A stretch of DNA of 45,376 nucleotides from Heyndrickxia acidiproducens DSM 23148 (GCF_000374345.1 NZ_KB894003.1:1-45376); one strand, 5' to 3'. Positions 16,681 to 26,443 are shown, numbered from the stretch's first letter. Program-made: numbers and translations. The notes: generated by a model not told the origin, from the letters alone.

Positions 16681-16833
16681 TCACCAAATTTTCTTTGCCT
16701 TCTTTAAATCTTCTAAACGAATAGGGTACCTTTGCATTGAGTTTGGGCAAATCTTATTGTATTCCTTTATCTTTTCATTTATTATTTTTATATCCTTCGT
16801 TGTTATGGAGCGGATGCCGCGAACAGCGTGCTC
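16681..16833 (-). pseudogene. C-terminal gene fragment, DUF1992/DnaJC28-like
   Basis: The minus strand reads 50 codons without a convincing start, containing DIKIINEKIKEYN and CPNSMQRYPIRLED before TGA. This resembles the INxKIxxYN..P..QR signature of the DUF1992 (DnaJ-homologue C28) domain. The 5-prime side runs straight into a terminator, so at most a truncated remnant is present. Confidence 0.3.
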
Positions 16834-16872
16834 AAAAAAAATCAACAGGCTCCTCACCTGTTGATTTTTTTA
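16834..16872. terminator. Bidirectional intrinsic terminator after yhbH
   Basis: AAAAATCAACAGG / CCTGTTGATTTTT stem with loop CTCCTCA and T-runs on both strands. Confidence 0.85.
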
Positions 16873-18036
16873 TGCCAAAGCCTTACTTTCTTCTTTGGAA
16901 AAAAATGTTTTCATTGCATTAAACACATCCGGTTTCTGCTTTAGCACGTAGTATTTGAATTTCTCATCTTTAATATTTTTATAAGCTGACATCAGCGTGG
17001 AGTGCCGATTGTACTGGTTGACCTCGCCATAATAGAACATATTCGAAACTTTCATGATTTCTTCCACAAGCTTGACGCATCTTGCATTGTCAGATGTCAG
17101 GTTGTCGCCGTCCGAAAAGTGGAACGGATAGATATTAAAGCGGTACGGATCATATTTTTCATCAATCAGGCTCAAGGCTTTCCGGTATGCGGATGAACAA
17201 ATGGTGCCGCCGCTTTCGCCTTTTGAAAAGAAATCCTCTTCCGATACCACCTTTGCCTCAGTATGGTGGGCGATGAACTCAATATCTACCGTTTCATATT
17301 TCGTCCGTAAAAACCGTGTCATCCAGAAGAAAAAGCTGCGCGCCATGTACTTTTCCCAGATGCCCATACTTCCGCTTGTATCCATCATCGCCAGCACAAC
17401 CGCTTTGGATTCCGGTTTTTCGACTTCATTCCATGTCCTGAACTTCAGGTCTTCCGGCACGATTGGATGAAAACTCGGTTTTCCATTCATCGCATTGCGT
17501 TTAAAGGCGGACATCATCGTCCGTTTTTTATCGATATTTCCCATTAACCCGGTTTTGCGGATATCATTAAATTCAATATCCTCCACCGTATTTTGGTCCC
17601 TTTCTTTCCGCTGCAGATTCGGCAGCTCGAGCTGGCTGAAGAGGGCTTCTTCAATTTCCATCATCGATACTTCTGCTTCGTAATAATCTTCCCCGGGCTG
17701 GTCGCCTGCCCCCTGCCCTTTGCCCGGCCCTTGCTCGGGAGAACCATCGCGCGCCACGACATCGCCGATTTGGGTATCGCCGGTTCCCTGGCCAACATGC
17801 TTATTTTTATCATAATTATAGCGGATTTTATATTCATCCAAAGATCGGATCGGGATTTTCACGACATCACGGCCGTCTGACATAATAATGCTTTCTTCCG
17901 TGATCAAATCCGGCAGATTATTGCGGATCGCTTCCTGGACCTTTTCCTGGTGGCGGACCTGATCGTCATGGCCTTTGCGGTGAAGCGACCAGTCTTCCTG
18001 TGAAATGACAAAATGCTTCTGATCCTGCTTTTCCAT
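16870..18036 (-). CDS. yhbH: Sporulation protein YhbH (UPF0229)
   Basis: A 388-residue protein of the YhbH/YeaH family. Visible parts are [21 protein letters not shown] at the N terminus, a Gly/Gln-rich linker near 80-115, and a VWA-like C-terminal half with the metal-site motif MMDTSGSMG. It is required for efficient sporulation in B. subtilis and co-occurs with PrkA and SpoVR. ATG 18036 (third codon of the longest frame) is preferred because GGGAGG lies 6 bases upstream; the ATG at 18042 abuts the RBS. It lies 242 bases downstream of prkA on the same strand. Confidence 0.93.
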   Translation of the reverse strand: MEKQDQKHFVISQEDWSLHRKGHDDQVRHQEKVQEAIRNNLPDLITEESIIMSDGRDVVKIPIRSLDEYKIRYNYDKNKHVGQGTGDTQIGDVVARDGSPEQGPGKGQGAGDQPGEDYYEAEVSMMEIEEALFSQLELPNLQRKERDQNTVEDIEFNDIRKTGLMGNIDKKRTMMSAFKRNAMNGKPSFHPIVPEDLKFRTWNEVEKPESKAVVLAMMDTSGSMGIWEKYMARSFFFWMTRFLRTKYETVDIEFIAHHTEAKVVSEEDFFSKGESGGTICSSAYRKALSLIDEKYDPYRFNIYPFHFSDGDNLTSDNARCVKLVEEIMKVSNMFYYGEVNQYNRHSTLMSAYKNIKDEKFKYYVLKQKPDVFNAMKTFFSKEESKALA

Positions 18037-18278
18037 ACTCATCCTCCCTCGTTTATAAAAATTTCCAGTTTTTATCTGATCCTTGTGTCACCGATTGCCT
18101 TCCCATTTCATATACTATTTTGGCTGAAAAGTATAAGACCCCAATTTAAATAGAATGAATTACTTTATACTATGCAGGGATTCTAAATGTTTGACACCTT
18201 TCTTGCAAAATGGCCGAATCCCAGCCTGGTTAAAAAGAAAGGGCCAGGCCCAAATGCCTAACCCGGATTATCGTAATA

Positions 18279-20174
18279 TTAACGGTTTAACAAGCTTCCT
18301 ACATAACGCAGCAGCTCATTTGCGGATGTCGAATTATAACCATAATCGTCAATCAAACGCGCAACCACTTCATTGATTTTCTTTAATTGCTGTTCATCCG
18401 GCGTTTTCGTCGAAGTTGTAATCTTGACGACGTCTTTTAAATCCGAGAACAGTTTTTTCTGGATGGCTTCGCGCAGGCGGTCATGGGAATTGTAGTCAAA
18501 CCGTTTTCCTTTACGCGCATACGCGGAGATGCGGATTAAAATTTCTTCGCGGAACGCTTTTTTCGCATTCTCGGAGATGCCGATCTGTTCTTCGATGGAA
18601 CGCATTAATTTTTCATCCGGATTAATTTCGTCGCCGGTCAGCGGGTCGCGCAGTTTGACTTTGTTGCAGAACGCTTCCACATTATCAAGATAATTGTCCA
18701 TCAATGTTTTCGCAGATTCCTCATAGGAGTAGACAAAGGCTTTCTGTACTTCCTTTTTCGCCAGTTCATCGTATTCTTTCCGGGCCAACGAAATAAAGTT
18801 GATATACTTTTCTCGTGTTTCCTGGGTGATGGACGGATGCTGGTCAAGGCCTTCTTTTAAGGACAGCAGTACATCCAAAGCATTGATGGATTTGACTTCT
18901 TTGCGAATGATCGTGGAGGAAATGCGGTTGATGACATAGCGCGGATCAATGCCGAACATGCCTTCATCCTGGTACTCATTTTTCAATTCCTTCACGTCCT
19001 GGGAATTATAGCCTTCGACCGCCATCCCGTCATACAGGCGCATTTTTTTCAAAAGATCAATATCCCCGCGTTTTGGCTCTTTTAATCTCGTTAAAATCGT
19101 AAACATGGCCGCGACTTTGAGCGTATGCGGTGCAATATGGACATCGGCCACATCGCTTTCATGAATCATTTTCTCATAAATTTTTTCTTCTTCTGATACC
19201 CTCAAGTTATAGGGAACAGGCATCACGATGATCCGCGAATGCAGCGCTTCGTTTTTCTTATTGGCGATAAATGAGCGGTATTCCGTTTCATTCGTATGGG
19301 CGACGATCAGTTCATCTGCCGAAATGAGCGCGAACCGGCCCGCTTTGAAATTGCCTTCCTGTGTAAGCGACAGCAGATGCCAGAGGAATTTTTCATCACA
19401 TTTAAGCATTTCCTGGAATTCCATCAAACCGCGGTTGGCTTTATTCAATTCGCCGTCAAAACGGTAAGCGCGCGGATCGGACTCCGAACCGAACTCGGCA
19501 ATCGTGGAAAAGTCAATGCTCCCCGTTAGATCGGCAATGTCCTGTGACTTCGGATCAGACGGGCTGAAGGTACCGACCCCAATCCGTTTGTCTTCCGAGA
19601 AAAATATCCTTTCAACAAGGACATCTTCAATCCGTCCCCCGTATTCCTCTTCAAGCCTGAGCATATTTAAAGGCGATAAATTTCCTTCAACGCGGATTCC
19701 ATATTCCTCGAAGAATTCGCCCCGCAAGTGCTGCGGAATAAGATGCAGCGGATCTTCATGCATCGGGCAGCCTTTGATCGCGTAAACAGCTCCCTGTTCT
19801 GTCCGCGAATAGGCCTCTATTCCCCTTTTTAGCATCGTAACCAGCGTCGACTTCCCGCCGCTGACAGGCCCCATCAACAACAAAATCCGTTTTCTGACGT
19901 CCAGCCTTTTTGCGGCCGGGTGAAAATATTCCTCCACTAATTTTTCAAGCGCCTCTTCCAACCCGAATAATTGATGACTGAAAAAACGGTATTTTTTTAC
20001 CCCGTCAATTTCCTCTACGCCGGCATCCTTGATCATATTGTAAACACGGGAATGAGCGGATTGAGCAACCCATGGCTTTTCCTTTAACAATGCAAGATAG
20101 TCCCCAAACGTTCCTTCCCACTTCAGCTTTTCCTCTTCTTCACGATAGTTTTCCAGCCTTCTCAGAATATCCAT
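18279..20174 (-). CDS. prkA: PrkA family serine protein kinase / AAA protein
   Basis: A 631-residue protein with the PrkA architecture: N-terminal AAA domain with Walker A GPVSGGKSTL (about residue 103), central region with FSPSDPKSQDIADLTGS and the LLSLTQEGNFK stretch, and C-terminal kinase-like domain. PrkA supports sporulation in B. subtilis; both protease and kinase activities have been reported for the family. RBS GGGGAGG precedes the ATG. A candidate sigma-E promoter lies at 20217-20245. yhbH follows on the same strand. E. coli yeaG-yeaH has the same arrangement. Confidence 0.95.
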   Translation of the reverse strand: MDILRRLENYREEEEKLKWEGTFGDYLALLKEKPWVAQSAHSRVYNMIKDAGVEEIDGVKKYRFFSHQLFGLEEALEKLVEEYFHPAAKRLDVRKRILLLMGPVSGGKSTLVTMLKRGIEAYSRTEQGAVYAIKGCPMHEDPLHLIPQHLRGEFFEEYGIRVEGNLSPLNMLRLEEEYGGRIEDVLVERIFFSEDKRIGVGTFSPSDPKSQDIADLTGSIDFSTIAEFGSESDPRAYRFDGELNKANRGLMEFQEMLKCDEKFLWHLLSLTQEGNFKAGRFALISADELIVAHTNETEYRSFIANKKNEALHSRIIVMPVPYNLRVSEEEKIYEKMIHESDVADVHIAPHTLKVAAMFTILTRLKEPKRGDIDLLKKMRLYDGMAVEGYNSQDVKELKNEYQDEGMFGIDPRYVINRISSTIIRKEVKSINALDVLLSLKEGLDQHPSITQETREKYINFISLARKEYDELAKKEVQKAFVYSYEESAKTLMDNYLDNVEAFCNKVKLRDPLTGDEINPDEKLMRSIEEQIGISENAKKAFREEILIRISAYARKGKRFDYNSHDRLREAIQKKLFSDLKDVVKITTSTKTPDEQQLKKINEVVARLIDDYGYNSTSANELLRYVGSLLNR

Positions 20175-20216
20175 TTAGTACCTCCCCTTGTCATCTTGTT
20201 GAAGAGACGTTTATAT

Positions 20217-20245
20217 AATCTATGCACCCAAGCTAATGAACATGA
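20217..20245 (-). promoter_or_regulatory. Candidate sigma-E promoter of prkA
   Basis: On the minus strand TCATGTT, 14 bases, CATAGATT. The -35 and spacer are identical to those of the spoVR candidate; the -10 differs at one base from it. Confidence 0.45.
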
Positions 20246-20435
20246 TTAAAAGAGGCAAAGTCATGCCGGAATAACCTGCTGCTTTCCGGAAGCGGCACAA
20301 TTCTTGCATACGGCCGGCCTGTTATTTTAAACCGTTACACATTTCAGTCAAATTCGGTTATAATGAAATCCACCGGTAATTTTCATCAGCACGAACGGAT
20401 ATATTGTTTTATAAGGGGAAGGAGGCTTTGAAGCA

Positions 20436-20531
20436 GTGAAAACATTGTTGATCGTGATGGTAGCGGCTTCATTTTTATCAGCCATCTTTACGGCAGGTTA
20501 TGAAGATAAAGCGGAGAATTTTCGCGAATAA
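20436..20531 (+). CDS. Small membrane peptide, 31 residues
   Basis: GTG at 20436 lies 10 bases after AAGGAGG and opens a 31-codon frame: KTLLIVMVAASFLSAIFTAG (one membrane helix) then an acidic tail ending ENFRE. A TATAAT at 20359-20364 and a strong terminator right after the stop make a complete small transcription unit. No family was recognised. It is divergent from prkA. Confidence 0.55.
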   Translation: MKTLLIVMVAASFLSAIFTAGYEDKAENFRE

Positions 20532-20535
20532 AAAA

Positions 20536-20582
20536 AACCGGCCCCGCTTGATGCCTATATCTTGCGGGAGCGGGGCTTTTTT
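20536..20582 (+). terminator. Intrinsic terminator, probably bidirectional
   Basis: GCCCCGCTT / AGCGGGGC stem, then six T; A-rich on the other side, so it can also serve trmL. Confidence 0.75.
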
Positions 20583-20604
20583 ATCCTTTTTAAGCAAGGG
20601 GCGT

Positions 20605-21078
20605 TCATTCCATGCCGGGGTAATGCTGCTGCCGCAGTGCTTCGTACACCAGGATTGCAGCTGTATTGGACAGGTTCAAAGAGCGTACTTTGTCTGTCAT
20701 CGGGATACGCAGGCAACGGTCTTTATTTTTTTCAATCAGGTCTTTCGGAAGCCCTGTCGTTTCACGGCCGAACATAAAATATAATTCCTTTTCTGTATTG
20801 CTGAAATCATAATCTGTAAAAGGCTTCTCGCCAAAAGTTTCGATATAGTAAAATTCGCCGCCCTGATTCTGATCAAAAAACTCTTCCAAAGAATCATAAT
20901 AGACGATATGAACGAATTTCCAATAATCAAGGCCGGCCCTTTTCAGCATTTTATCATCCGTTGAAAAGCCGAGCGGGCGGATCAAATGCAGGGTCGTTCC
21001 TGTTCCCGCGCATGTACGCGCAATATTCCCCGTATTAGCGGGAATTTCCGGCTGGTATAATACTACATGTAAGCTCAA
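20605..21078 (-). CDS. trmL: tRNA (cytidine/uridine(34)-2-prime-O)-methyltransferase TrmL
   Basis: A 157-residue SPOUT methyltransferase of the TrmL/CspR group: VLYQPEIPANTGNIARTC at the N terminus, the FGRETTGLP knot loop, and IPMTDKVRSLNLSNTAAILVYEALRQ at the C terminus. It methylates the wobble ribose of tRNA-Leu isoacceptors. Length is typical. It ends the queG-yhbB-trmL gene run seen also in B. subtilis (yhbA-yhbB-cspR). Confidence 0.95.
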   Translation of the reverse strand: MSLHVVLYQPEIPANTGNIARTCAGTGTTLHLIRPLGFSTDDKMLKRAGLDYWKFVHIVYYDSLEEFFDQNQGGEFYYIETFGEKPFTDYDFSNTEKELYFMFGRETTGLPKDLIEKNKDRCLRIPMTDKVRSLNLSNTAAILVYEALRQQHYPGME

Positions 21079-21115
21079 AATATTGTCACCTCTGCATTAT
21101 TATAGCACGTTTTCC

Positions 21116-21997
21116 TCAGCTATCATCCACGATTGTGAAAAACATATACCGGATGTCCGGCGTATAGGCGGATGAGTCCTCATATGTCCAGTAACGTTTG
21201 CGGCTGTTTGTCGTATGGGCATTGACAAGCGGCATGCCATTATAATCGTAGCCGGTTACAATCAACGTATGGTCAAAACGGCCGTCCCCCTGGAAGTCAA
21301 CACAAATGATGTCGCCATACTTAAGTTCCTGCGGCGTGGAGACTTCCTTTGCACGCAGCCCTGTCTTTGAATATTGCAAGTATGTCTTTAAGGAATGGGC
21401 AACCGTCCAGCTGTAGCTCCAATTATTGTTTCGCATCCACCAGCCTTTGCTCCGGTCCGGATACCCCCGCATCGGCGCCCCGCCGGCATGAAGGCACTGG
21501 GAAATATAATTGGTACAATCATCCGTAAACGACTTGTATGCCGGGTTAAAACTGTTCCACCATCTTTCCGCATACTGGACAGCTTTTAACCGGTCATAAG
21601 TATAGGCAATGCGCAGGCCGGAGCCCTCTGCTTCAGCAGGTGCCGGATGTTCTTCCAATTGCCCGCGGAATAGCGGGTACGCTGCAGTGACCGCTTCATC
21701 CCCGCATAGCTCGCCTTTATAAAAAGAAGCTTGCCGTTTCTCCACTTCTTCTTCCATATAAAGAAAATGCTTTTGCTTTACCAGATACTGCATATGCACC
21801 TGGTACCCGATCAGGCAATGGTCGCCCTTTTCTTCTTTTGTCAGTACTTTCGCATCCGCTTTTGCTTTTACGATTTCGGCATCGCGCTTTGCAAATGCTT
21901 TTATCTTCTGGTCGATATCCGTAAAAGCCCGGCTGGACCCGCGCCCGACAAAATGAGTAAGCCGCTTTTCCAAATGCGCCTGAATTTGTTCTTTCAA
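21116..21997 (-). CDS. yhbB: YhbB-like amidase-domain protein
   Basis: A 293-residue protein with a C-terminal amidase (PF12671-type) domain: DDCTNYISQCLHAGG holding the likely nucleophilic Cys, a GDIICVDFQGDGRFDHTLIVTGY segment holding the likely His, and NAHTTNSRKRYW. The frame opens at 22063, overlapping the queG stop as ATGA, but the TTG at 21997 has GGGGAGG at 8 bases and gives the family-like start LKEQIQAHLEKR; I chose it. No signal peptide is visible. Its substrate is unknown; cell-wall or peptide amidase is possible. Confidence 0.75.
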   Translation of the reverse strand: MKEQIQAHLEKRLTHFVGRGSSRAFTDIDQKIKAFAKRDAEIVKAKADAKVLTKEEKGDHCLIGYQVHMQYLVKQKHFLYMEEEVEKRQASFYKGELCGDEAVTAAYPLFRGQLEEHPAPAEAEGSGLRIAYTYDRLKAVQYAERWWNSFNPAYKSFTDDCTNYISQCLHAGGAPMRGYPDRSKGWWMRNNNWSYSWTVAHSLKTYLQYSKTGLRAKEVSTPQELKYGDIICVDFQGDGRFDHTLIVTGYDYNGMPLVNAHTTNSRKRYWTYEDSSAYTPDIRYMFFTIVDDS

Positions 21998-22059
21998 AGG
22001 CGGTTCCTCCCCTCTTCTTACCACCACTATATGTAGAAAAGAGGGAAACCATATCAAAA

Positions 22060-23196
22060 TCATGTCATCTCAAAAAAATCGAGCCCTTTTTTGATCTCCT
22101 TCAAGGCTTCCGGATCCTTTTCCCTGTCCTGTGCCGCAAGCAAAGCATTTTTGGCATCCCCGCCGCCGATTTTTCCCAATGCCCAGCCGACCGTCCCGCG
22201 GATAACCGGCCGCGGATCTTCATGCAAAATCCGGATCAGCACAGGCACAGCGCTTTCTTCTTTAAAATGGGCAAGCGCAATGATCGCATTCCGCTGAATC
22301 GGCTTTTTGCCGCGCCAGGATCCTGAGACATGGCCGAAAATTTCCTTGAATTCACGGTTGCTTAAACTGAGAATTGGTTCCAGCTTCGGTTTTGCCACCT
22401 CAGGTTCCGGCTCCATTTCGTCGTGAAAATGGAAATCCATGCCCTTATTTTTCGGGCAGATCGTCTGGCAGGAGTCACAGCCGTATACGCGGTTTCCAAT
22501 TTTCACTTTAAATTCGTCTTCCAAATAACCTTTTGTCTGAGTCAAAAAGCTAATGCAGCGCTTTGCATTGATCTGGCCGCCCGCAACAAGCGCACCGGTC
22601 GGGCAGACATCGAGGCATTTGCGGCAGCTGCCGCACTGGTCTTCCATCGGGGTGTCCGGCTCAAACGGAATATTGGTAATCATCTCGCCAAGGTATACAT
22701 AGGAACCATACTCCGGGGTGATGATCGCACAATTTTTCCCGCTCCAGCCAATCCCCGCCCGTTCTGCAACAGCACGGTCAACAAGCTCGCCGGTATCCAC
22801 CATCGATTTGCAGCGGGCGCCTTCCACCTTTTTCCGCAGAAAAGCTTCCAACTGTGCCAGCTTCTCTCTTAGAATTGTATGGTAGTCTTCCCCCCAGGAA
22901 GCCCTGCAGAAGATGCCGCGCCGCTCGCCTTTTTTGCCCTTCGGTGGATTTTTCAGTTTCGAAGGATAAGCCAGCGCAATCGCGATGATGGACTGCGGCT
23001 TGTCAAAAATAAGCGCAGGTGTCACCCGCTTGTCAATATCTTTTTCCTCAAAACCGGATTGGTACCCCAGCTCCTGCTGGCGAATCAGGCGCTGCTTCAT
23101 CTCGGTAAACGGGTCCGGTGTCGTAAATCCGATTTTATCGATGCCGATTAACCTGCTAAACGCGATCAATTCTTCTTTTAAATTGGCTGTATCCAT
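22060..23196 (-). CDS. queG: Epoxyqueuosine reductase QueG
   Basis: A 378-residue cobalamin and iron-sulfur enzyme performing the last step of queuosine synthesis (epoxyqueuosine to queuosine in tRNA). Two 4Fe-4S motifs are present, CGSCRKCLDVCP and CDSCQTICP. The N terminus has the QueG signature (LGIDKIGFTTPDPF), and HEAT-like repeats close the C terminus. ATG 23196 follows GGGGGTGAG; upstream in-frame codons lie within a hairpin leader. It heads the queG-yhbB-trmL run. All three or at least two act on tRNA wobble positions. Confidence 0.95.
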   Translation of the reverse strand: MDTANLKEELIAFSRLIGIDKIGFTTPDPFTEMKQRLIRQQELGYQSGFEEKDIDKRVTPALIFDKPQSIIAIALAYPSKLKNPPKGKKGERRGIFCRASWGEDYHTILREKLAQLEAFLRKKVEGARCKSMVDTGELVDRAVAERAGIGWSGKNCAIITPEYGSYVYLGEMITNIPFEPDTPMEDQCGSCRKCLDVCPTGALVAGGQINAKRCISFLTQTKGYLEDEFKVKIGNRVYGCDSCQTICPKNKGMDFHFHDEMEPEPEVAKPKLEPILSLSNREFKEIFGHVSGSWRGKKPIQRNAIIALAHFKEESAVPVLIRILHEDPRPVIRGTVGWALGKIGGGDAKNALLAAQDREKDPEALKEIKKGLDFFEMT

Positions 23197-23231
23197 CTGC
23201 TCACCCCCTTCAAGTTTTTTCAAATGACAAA

Positions 23232-23283
23232 TAAAAAGCGCAACACCCGTCCGGTTCAGGAACGACACGCTGTGCTGCGCCAA
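23232..23283 (-). promoter_or_regulatory. Terminator-like hairpin in the queG leader
   Basis: On the minus strand GCGCAGCA pairs with TGTTGCGC (one G-U), then TTTTTATTT. It lies about 40 bases before the queG start, a position suited to attenuation. No preQ1 aptamer was recognised with it. Confidence 0.4.
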
Positions 23284-23575
23284 TCATATATGAAAGCAGG
23301 CAACAGTACCCGCCGTTTCGCATCATGAGTCTCTTAAACGGTTACCCGGACATTATATTAAATTTACCTTTCTGTGTAAAGCGGTTCGGATTTCCAGTAC
23401 CCGCCTCTGTCAAGATGCTGCATATAAAAGTTTCAAAACAGGCAAAACGGGATATGAAATAGAAACAAGCTTATACTAAAAAAACAACGATAATTTCTGT
23501 TTTTTTATAAAACATGAAACCCATTTAACTTACCGGATTATAACGCATGCATAAGCTGATTTAGGGGGGACCAAA

Positions 23576-24550
23576 ATGAAGGAAATGTTCAGACTTCTAA
23601 AAGGCGGCAACAAGCCCTCACTGCTTGCCGCAATTGTCAATGCTTTTATCGGACTGTTAAAAGGCGTTTCATTTTTCTTTACGGGAAATGTCGCGATGTT
23701 TGCCGAAATGATGCATTCCCTCGGTGATGCGGCAAACCAGCTGTTTGTTTTTATTGGCTCGGCCCTTTCAAAAAAAGCGCCGACCCCGAAATTTCCAAAC
23801 GGATTCGGGAGGGTCGTCAATCTTGTTTGCCTTGGTGCGGTCATCATTGTCGCCATTTTATCGTATGAAACCATTGTCGAAGGATTCCACCAAGTCATGC
23901 ATCCGGTTGAAAGTTCCGGCATGGTCTTAAACATCATCGTGCTGGCTGTCGCTGTCCTGCTGGAACTGTCGGTATGGCATAAAGCTGCAGAAGAAATTCT
24001 TGCAGAAGCACAGGTGGAGGCAAAAGGATTACAGTTTTTTTCAAAAAGCTTTGTTCATTTGAATAAGGCGCGCCCGGCAACAAAACTCGTTTTCATGGAA
24101 GACACCGTTGCGACTTTAGGCGGTATACTGGCGATTTTATCAATCATCATTTCCCATTTTACCGGGCTCAGGCAGGCGGAAGGCATTGCCTCGATTATCA
24201 TTGGGGTGATGATGTTTTATGTTGTCGGTAAAATCTTTTTGGAAAATGCACGCGGAGCCATTGGTGAAACAGACGAAGAAATGCGGATGCATATTGCCAA
24301 TTTAATTTTGGCTGACCCGGACATTAAAGACATTCAGCGGCTAACGGTTTTAAAAGAAGGCGAACACCTGCATGTTAAAGCGGAAGTTGAAATCTCACCG
24401 GCCATTGCATTTTCGCAGGCAGATGATATTAAAGACCGGCTGTATACGCTGATTATGGCCCAAAACCATGTGACAGACGTGCTCATTGAGTTTGACAGAT
24501 ACGATGACATCCAACACTGGCAGACAAATCAGCCTGACCCGGTACGATAA
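23576..24550 (+). CDS. Cation diffusion facilitator (CDF) family transporter
   Basis: A 324-residue membrane protein of the CDF family with about six helices and a cytoplasmic C-terminal domain. Metal-site regions are AEMMHSLGDAANQ (about residue 40) and FMEDTVATLGG (helix 5). It resembles B. subtilis YdbO-type proteins. CDF proteins export Zn, Fe, Mn or Co by proton antiport; the metal is not determined. RBS AGGGGGG precedes the ATG. It stands alone. Confidence 0.88.
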   Translation: MKEMFRLLKGGNKPSLLAAIVNAFIGLLKGVSFFFTGNVAMFAEMMHSLGDAANQLFVFIGSALSKKAPTPKFPNGFGRVVNLVCLGAVIIVAILSYETIVEGFHQVMHPVESSGMVLNIIVLAVAVLLELSVWHKAAEEILAEAQVEAKGLQFFSKSFVHLNKARPATKLVFMEDTVATLGGILAILSIIISHFTGLRQAEGIASIIIGVMMFYVVGKIFLENARGAIGETDEEMRMHIANLILADPDIKDIQRLTVLKEGEHLHVKAEVEISPAIAFSQADDIKDRLYTLIMAQNHVTDVLIEFDRYDDIQHWQTNQPDPVR

Positions 24551-24861
24551 GAATACCGCCACAAACTTAAATCAGTAGAAAATGGAAGGTTCACTTGATG
24601 ATTCACCGTCCAGCTTTTCAAAAACTGATTGGAGAGATTTGAATATCGTTGGTTTTCATCTGATGCTGAAGGATTTTTCCAGGAGCTTGCGCAAAAAATG
24701 TCCTTCACTATTCAAAGGACATTTACGTTTTGCCACCACTACACTAAATAAAAGTACCCAAAAAAATAGGTCAACCAGAAATATCCGGTGACCTTATCAT
24801 ACGAAGAACATCTATTGCAGCTGTTTAAAACCATTTTCGAGGATGAAAACAGGGCTTGCGA
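24551..24861. other. Gene-free stretch with possible decayed coding sequence
   Basis: A 41-codon plus-strand frame (24629-24751, TTG start) reads ERFEYRWFSSDAEGFFQEL..., which has a protein-like composition but no ribosome binding site. It ends at a stop, after which a second protein-like stretch (VTLSYEEHLLQLF) runs to about 24862 in the next frame. It looks like a decayed gene, but no family was recognised. Confidence 0.3.
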
Positions 24862-25791
24862 CTAACCGTTAAAGGCTTCTGTCAGGACAGGCACAATTTG
24901 TTTCTTGCGGGACACAACGCCTTTTAAAGTGGCTGTATGGTTTTCGAGCTTAACATTGTAAGCTTGTTCAACATTACGGGCCGATTTCCCGAGTGATAGC
25001 ACGACAGAGTCGTTTGTTAAAATATCTGTTACGACAAACAAGAACAGATCCAGGCCTCTTTTTTCAATTTCGGCTTGGATGGCTTGTTCCAACTCGTCTT
25101 GTTTTACGAGCACATCGTTCGTGTCCACTGCATTGACTTGTGCAATCACAACTTTGTGGCCGGCCATGTCGAATTCTTTGGCGTCCATTGAAATCAGCTG
25201 TTCAATTGTTTTGCCGCTCAAATCCGCGCCGGCTTTTAACATGTCCAGGCCATATGTATTTGCATCCACGCCGGCAATTTCAGCCAGTTCTTTTGCCGCC
25301 TTCACATCTTCTTCCGTGCATGTCGGTGATTTAAACAGCAAAGAGTCCGAAATAATCGCCGAAAGCATTAAGCCGGCTGTTTCTTTACGGATTTCCACGC
25401 CGTTTTCTTTATACAACTTGTTTAAAATCGTGGCGGTGCAGCCGACCGGTTCCGCACGATAATACAGCGGATCATTTGTTTCAAAATTGGCAATGCGGTG
25501 ATGGTCCACCACCTCAAGAACGCGGACTGCATCAATATCATCCGCGCTTTGCTGGCGTTCGTTATGGTCCACCAAAATGACATTTTTCACTTCATTTCCA
25601 ACCATCTGCACCAAACGCGGCGCTTCTGCGTGGAAGGCATCCAGCGCAAATTTCGTTTCATTGCTCACTTCGCCTAAACGGACAGCTTCTGCATCGACCC
25701 CTAGTTTTGATTTTAATTCTGCGTAGGCAATCGCCGAGCAAATTGCATCCGTATCCGGATTTTTATGCCCAAAAACAAGTACTTTTTCCAT
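24862..25791 (-). CDS. ppaC: Manganese-dependent inorganic pyrophosphatase
   Basis: A 309-residue DHH-family (family II) pyrophosphatase. Metal ligands are visible: H9, D13 and D15 in GHKNPDTD, D75 in VDHNE, and the DHH triad D96-H97-H98. The C-terminal DHHA2 domain carries the SRKKQ substrate motif near the end. It hydrolyses pyrophosphate to phosphate, driving biosynthesis. Length is typical of Bacillus PpaC. It is monocistronic. Confidence 0.97.
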   Translation of the reverse strand: MEKVLVFGHKNPDTDAICSAIAYAELKSKLGVDAEAVRLGEVSNETKFALDAFHAEAPRLVQMVGNEVKNVILVDHNERQQSADDIDAVRVLEVVDHHRIANFETNDPLYYRAEPVGCTATILNKLYKENGVEIRKETAGLMLSAIISDSLLFKSPTCTEEDVKAAKELAEIAGVDANTYGLDMLKAGADLSGKTIEQLISMDAKEFDMAGHKVVIAQVNAVDTNDVLVKQDELEQAIQAEIEKRGLDLFLFVVTDILTNDSVVLSLGKSARNVEQAYNVKLENHTATLKGVVSRKKQIVPVLTEAFNG

Positions 25792-25996
25792 GCTATTTCT
25801 CCTTTGCTAAAAAAATATTAGAACTGATACAGATTTTTACGCGAATCTTGAAACGCGGCAATCTCCTTCCTATTATAAAGCATTTCTGAAGATTTTTTAA
25901 GCTGTACGGTTAAACAAGGGCAAAAAGCTATTCCGTCACCTTCCGCATTTGTCCCGCATACATATATGATGGCTCAAAAAACAAGGAGGAACGCCC

Positions 25997-26443
25997 GTGT
26001 ACAATTATCATTACAATCCAACAGATTTCAGAAACGCCCAGCCGGATACAGGATTTATCGCAAATCTCACGAAAGCCATTAACGGCGAATACAGTGCGGT
26101 TACCTGTTACGAGCAGATTGCCCGGAAAGCGCCGACCGCAGAATTCCGCAATATCATTATGGAAATCCGCGATGACGAGCTCCGCCATTTCCATACCTTT
26201 TCACGTCTGTACACATCCATGACCGGCACGCATCCGCAGCCGAAAATCACGGAGCCGTGTCCGCAGACATACCGCGGCGGCCTGGAATTTGGGGTAAAAG
26301 ACGAACAAAATACGGTCGACTTTTACCGGGATATTGCAGAATCCGTGCAGGACCCGACTATAAAAAACGCTTTTGACCTTGCATCAAGAGACGAGCAGCA
26401 TCACGCCGTCTGGTTTCTCTATCTGCTGACAAAAACCGGCTGA
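25997..26443 (+). CDS. Ferritin-like domain protein
   Basis: A 148-residue protein with a four-helix ferritin/rubrerythrin-like pattern: INGEYSAVTCYEQI and IRDDELRHFHTF in the first half, DEQNTVDFYRDIAE and ASRDEQHHAVWF in the second, giving paired E..E-x-x-H metal ligands. It likely binds a di-iron or manganese centre; catalytic role unknown. The start is GTG after AAGGAGG. A CATACATA near 25958 resembles a sporulation -10 but is weak evidence. Confidence 0.75.
   Translation: MYNYHYNPTDFRNAQPDTGFIANLTKAINGEYSAVTCYEQIARKAPTAEFRNIIMEIRDDELRHFHTFSRLYTSMTGTHPQPKITEPCPQTYRGGLEFGVKDEQNTVDFYRDIAESVQDPTIKNAFDLASRDEQHHAVWFLYLLTKTG

Noticed and set aside
25944..25966. Sporulation promoter before the ferritin-like gene
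   Set aside because: CATACATA fits loosely, but the -35 (TCACCTT) is weak; not enough to list as a feature.
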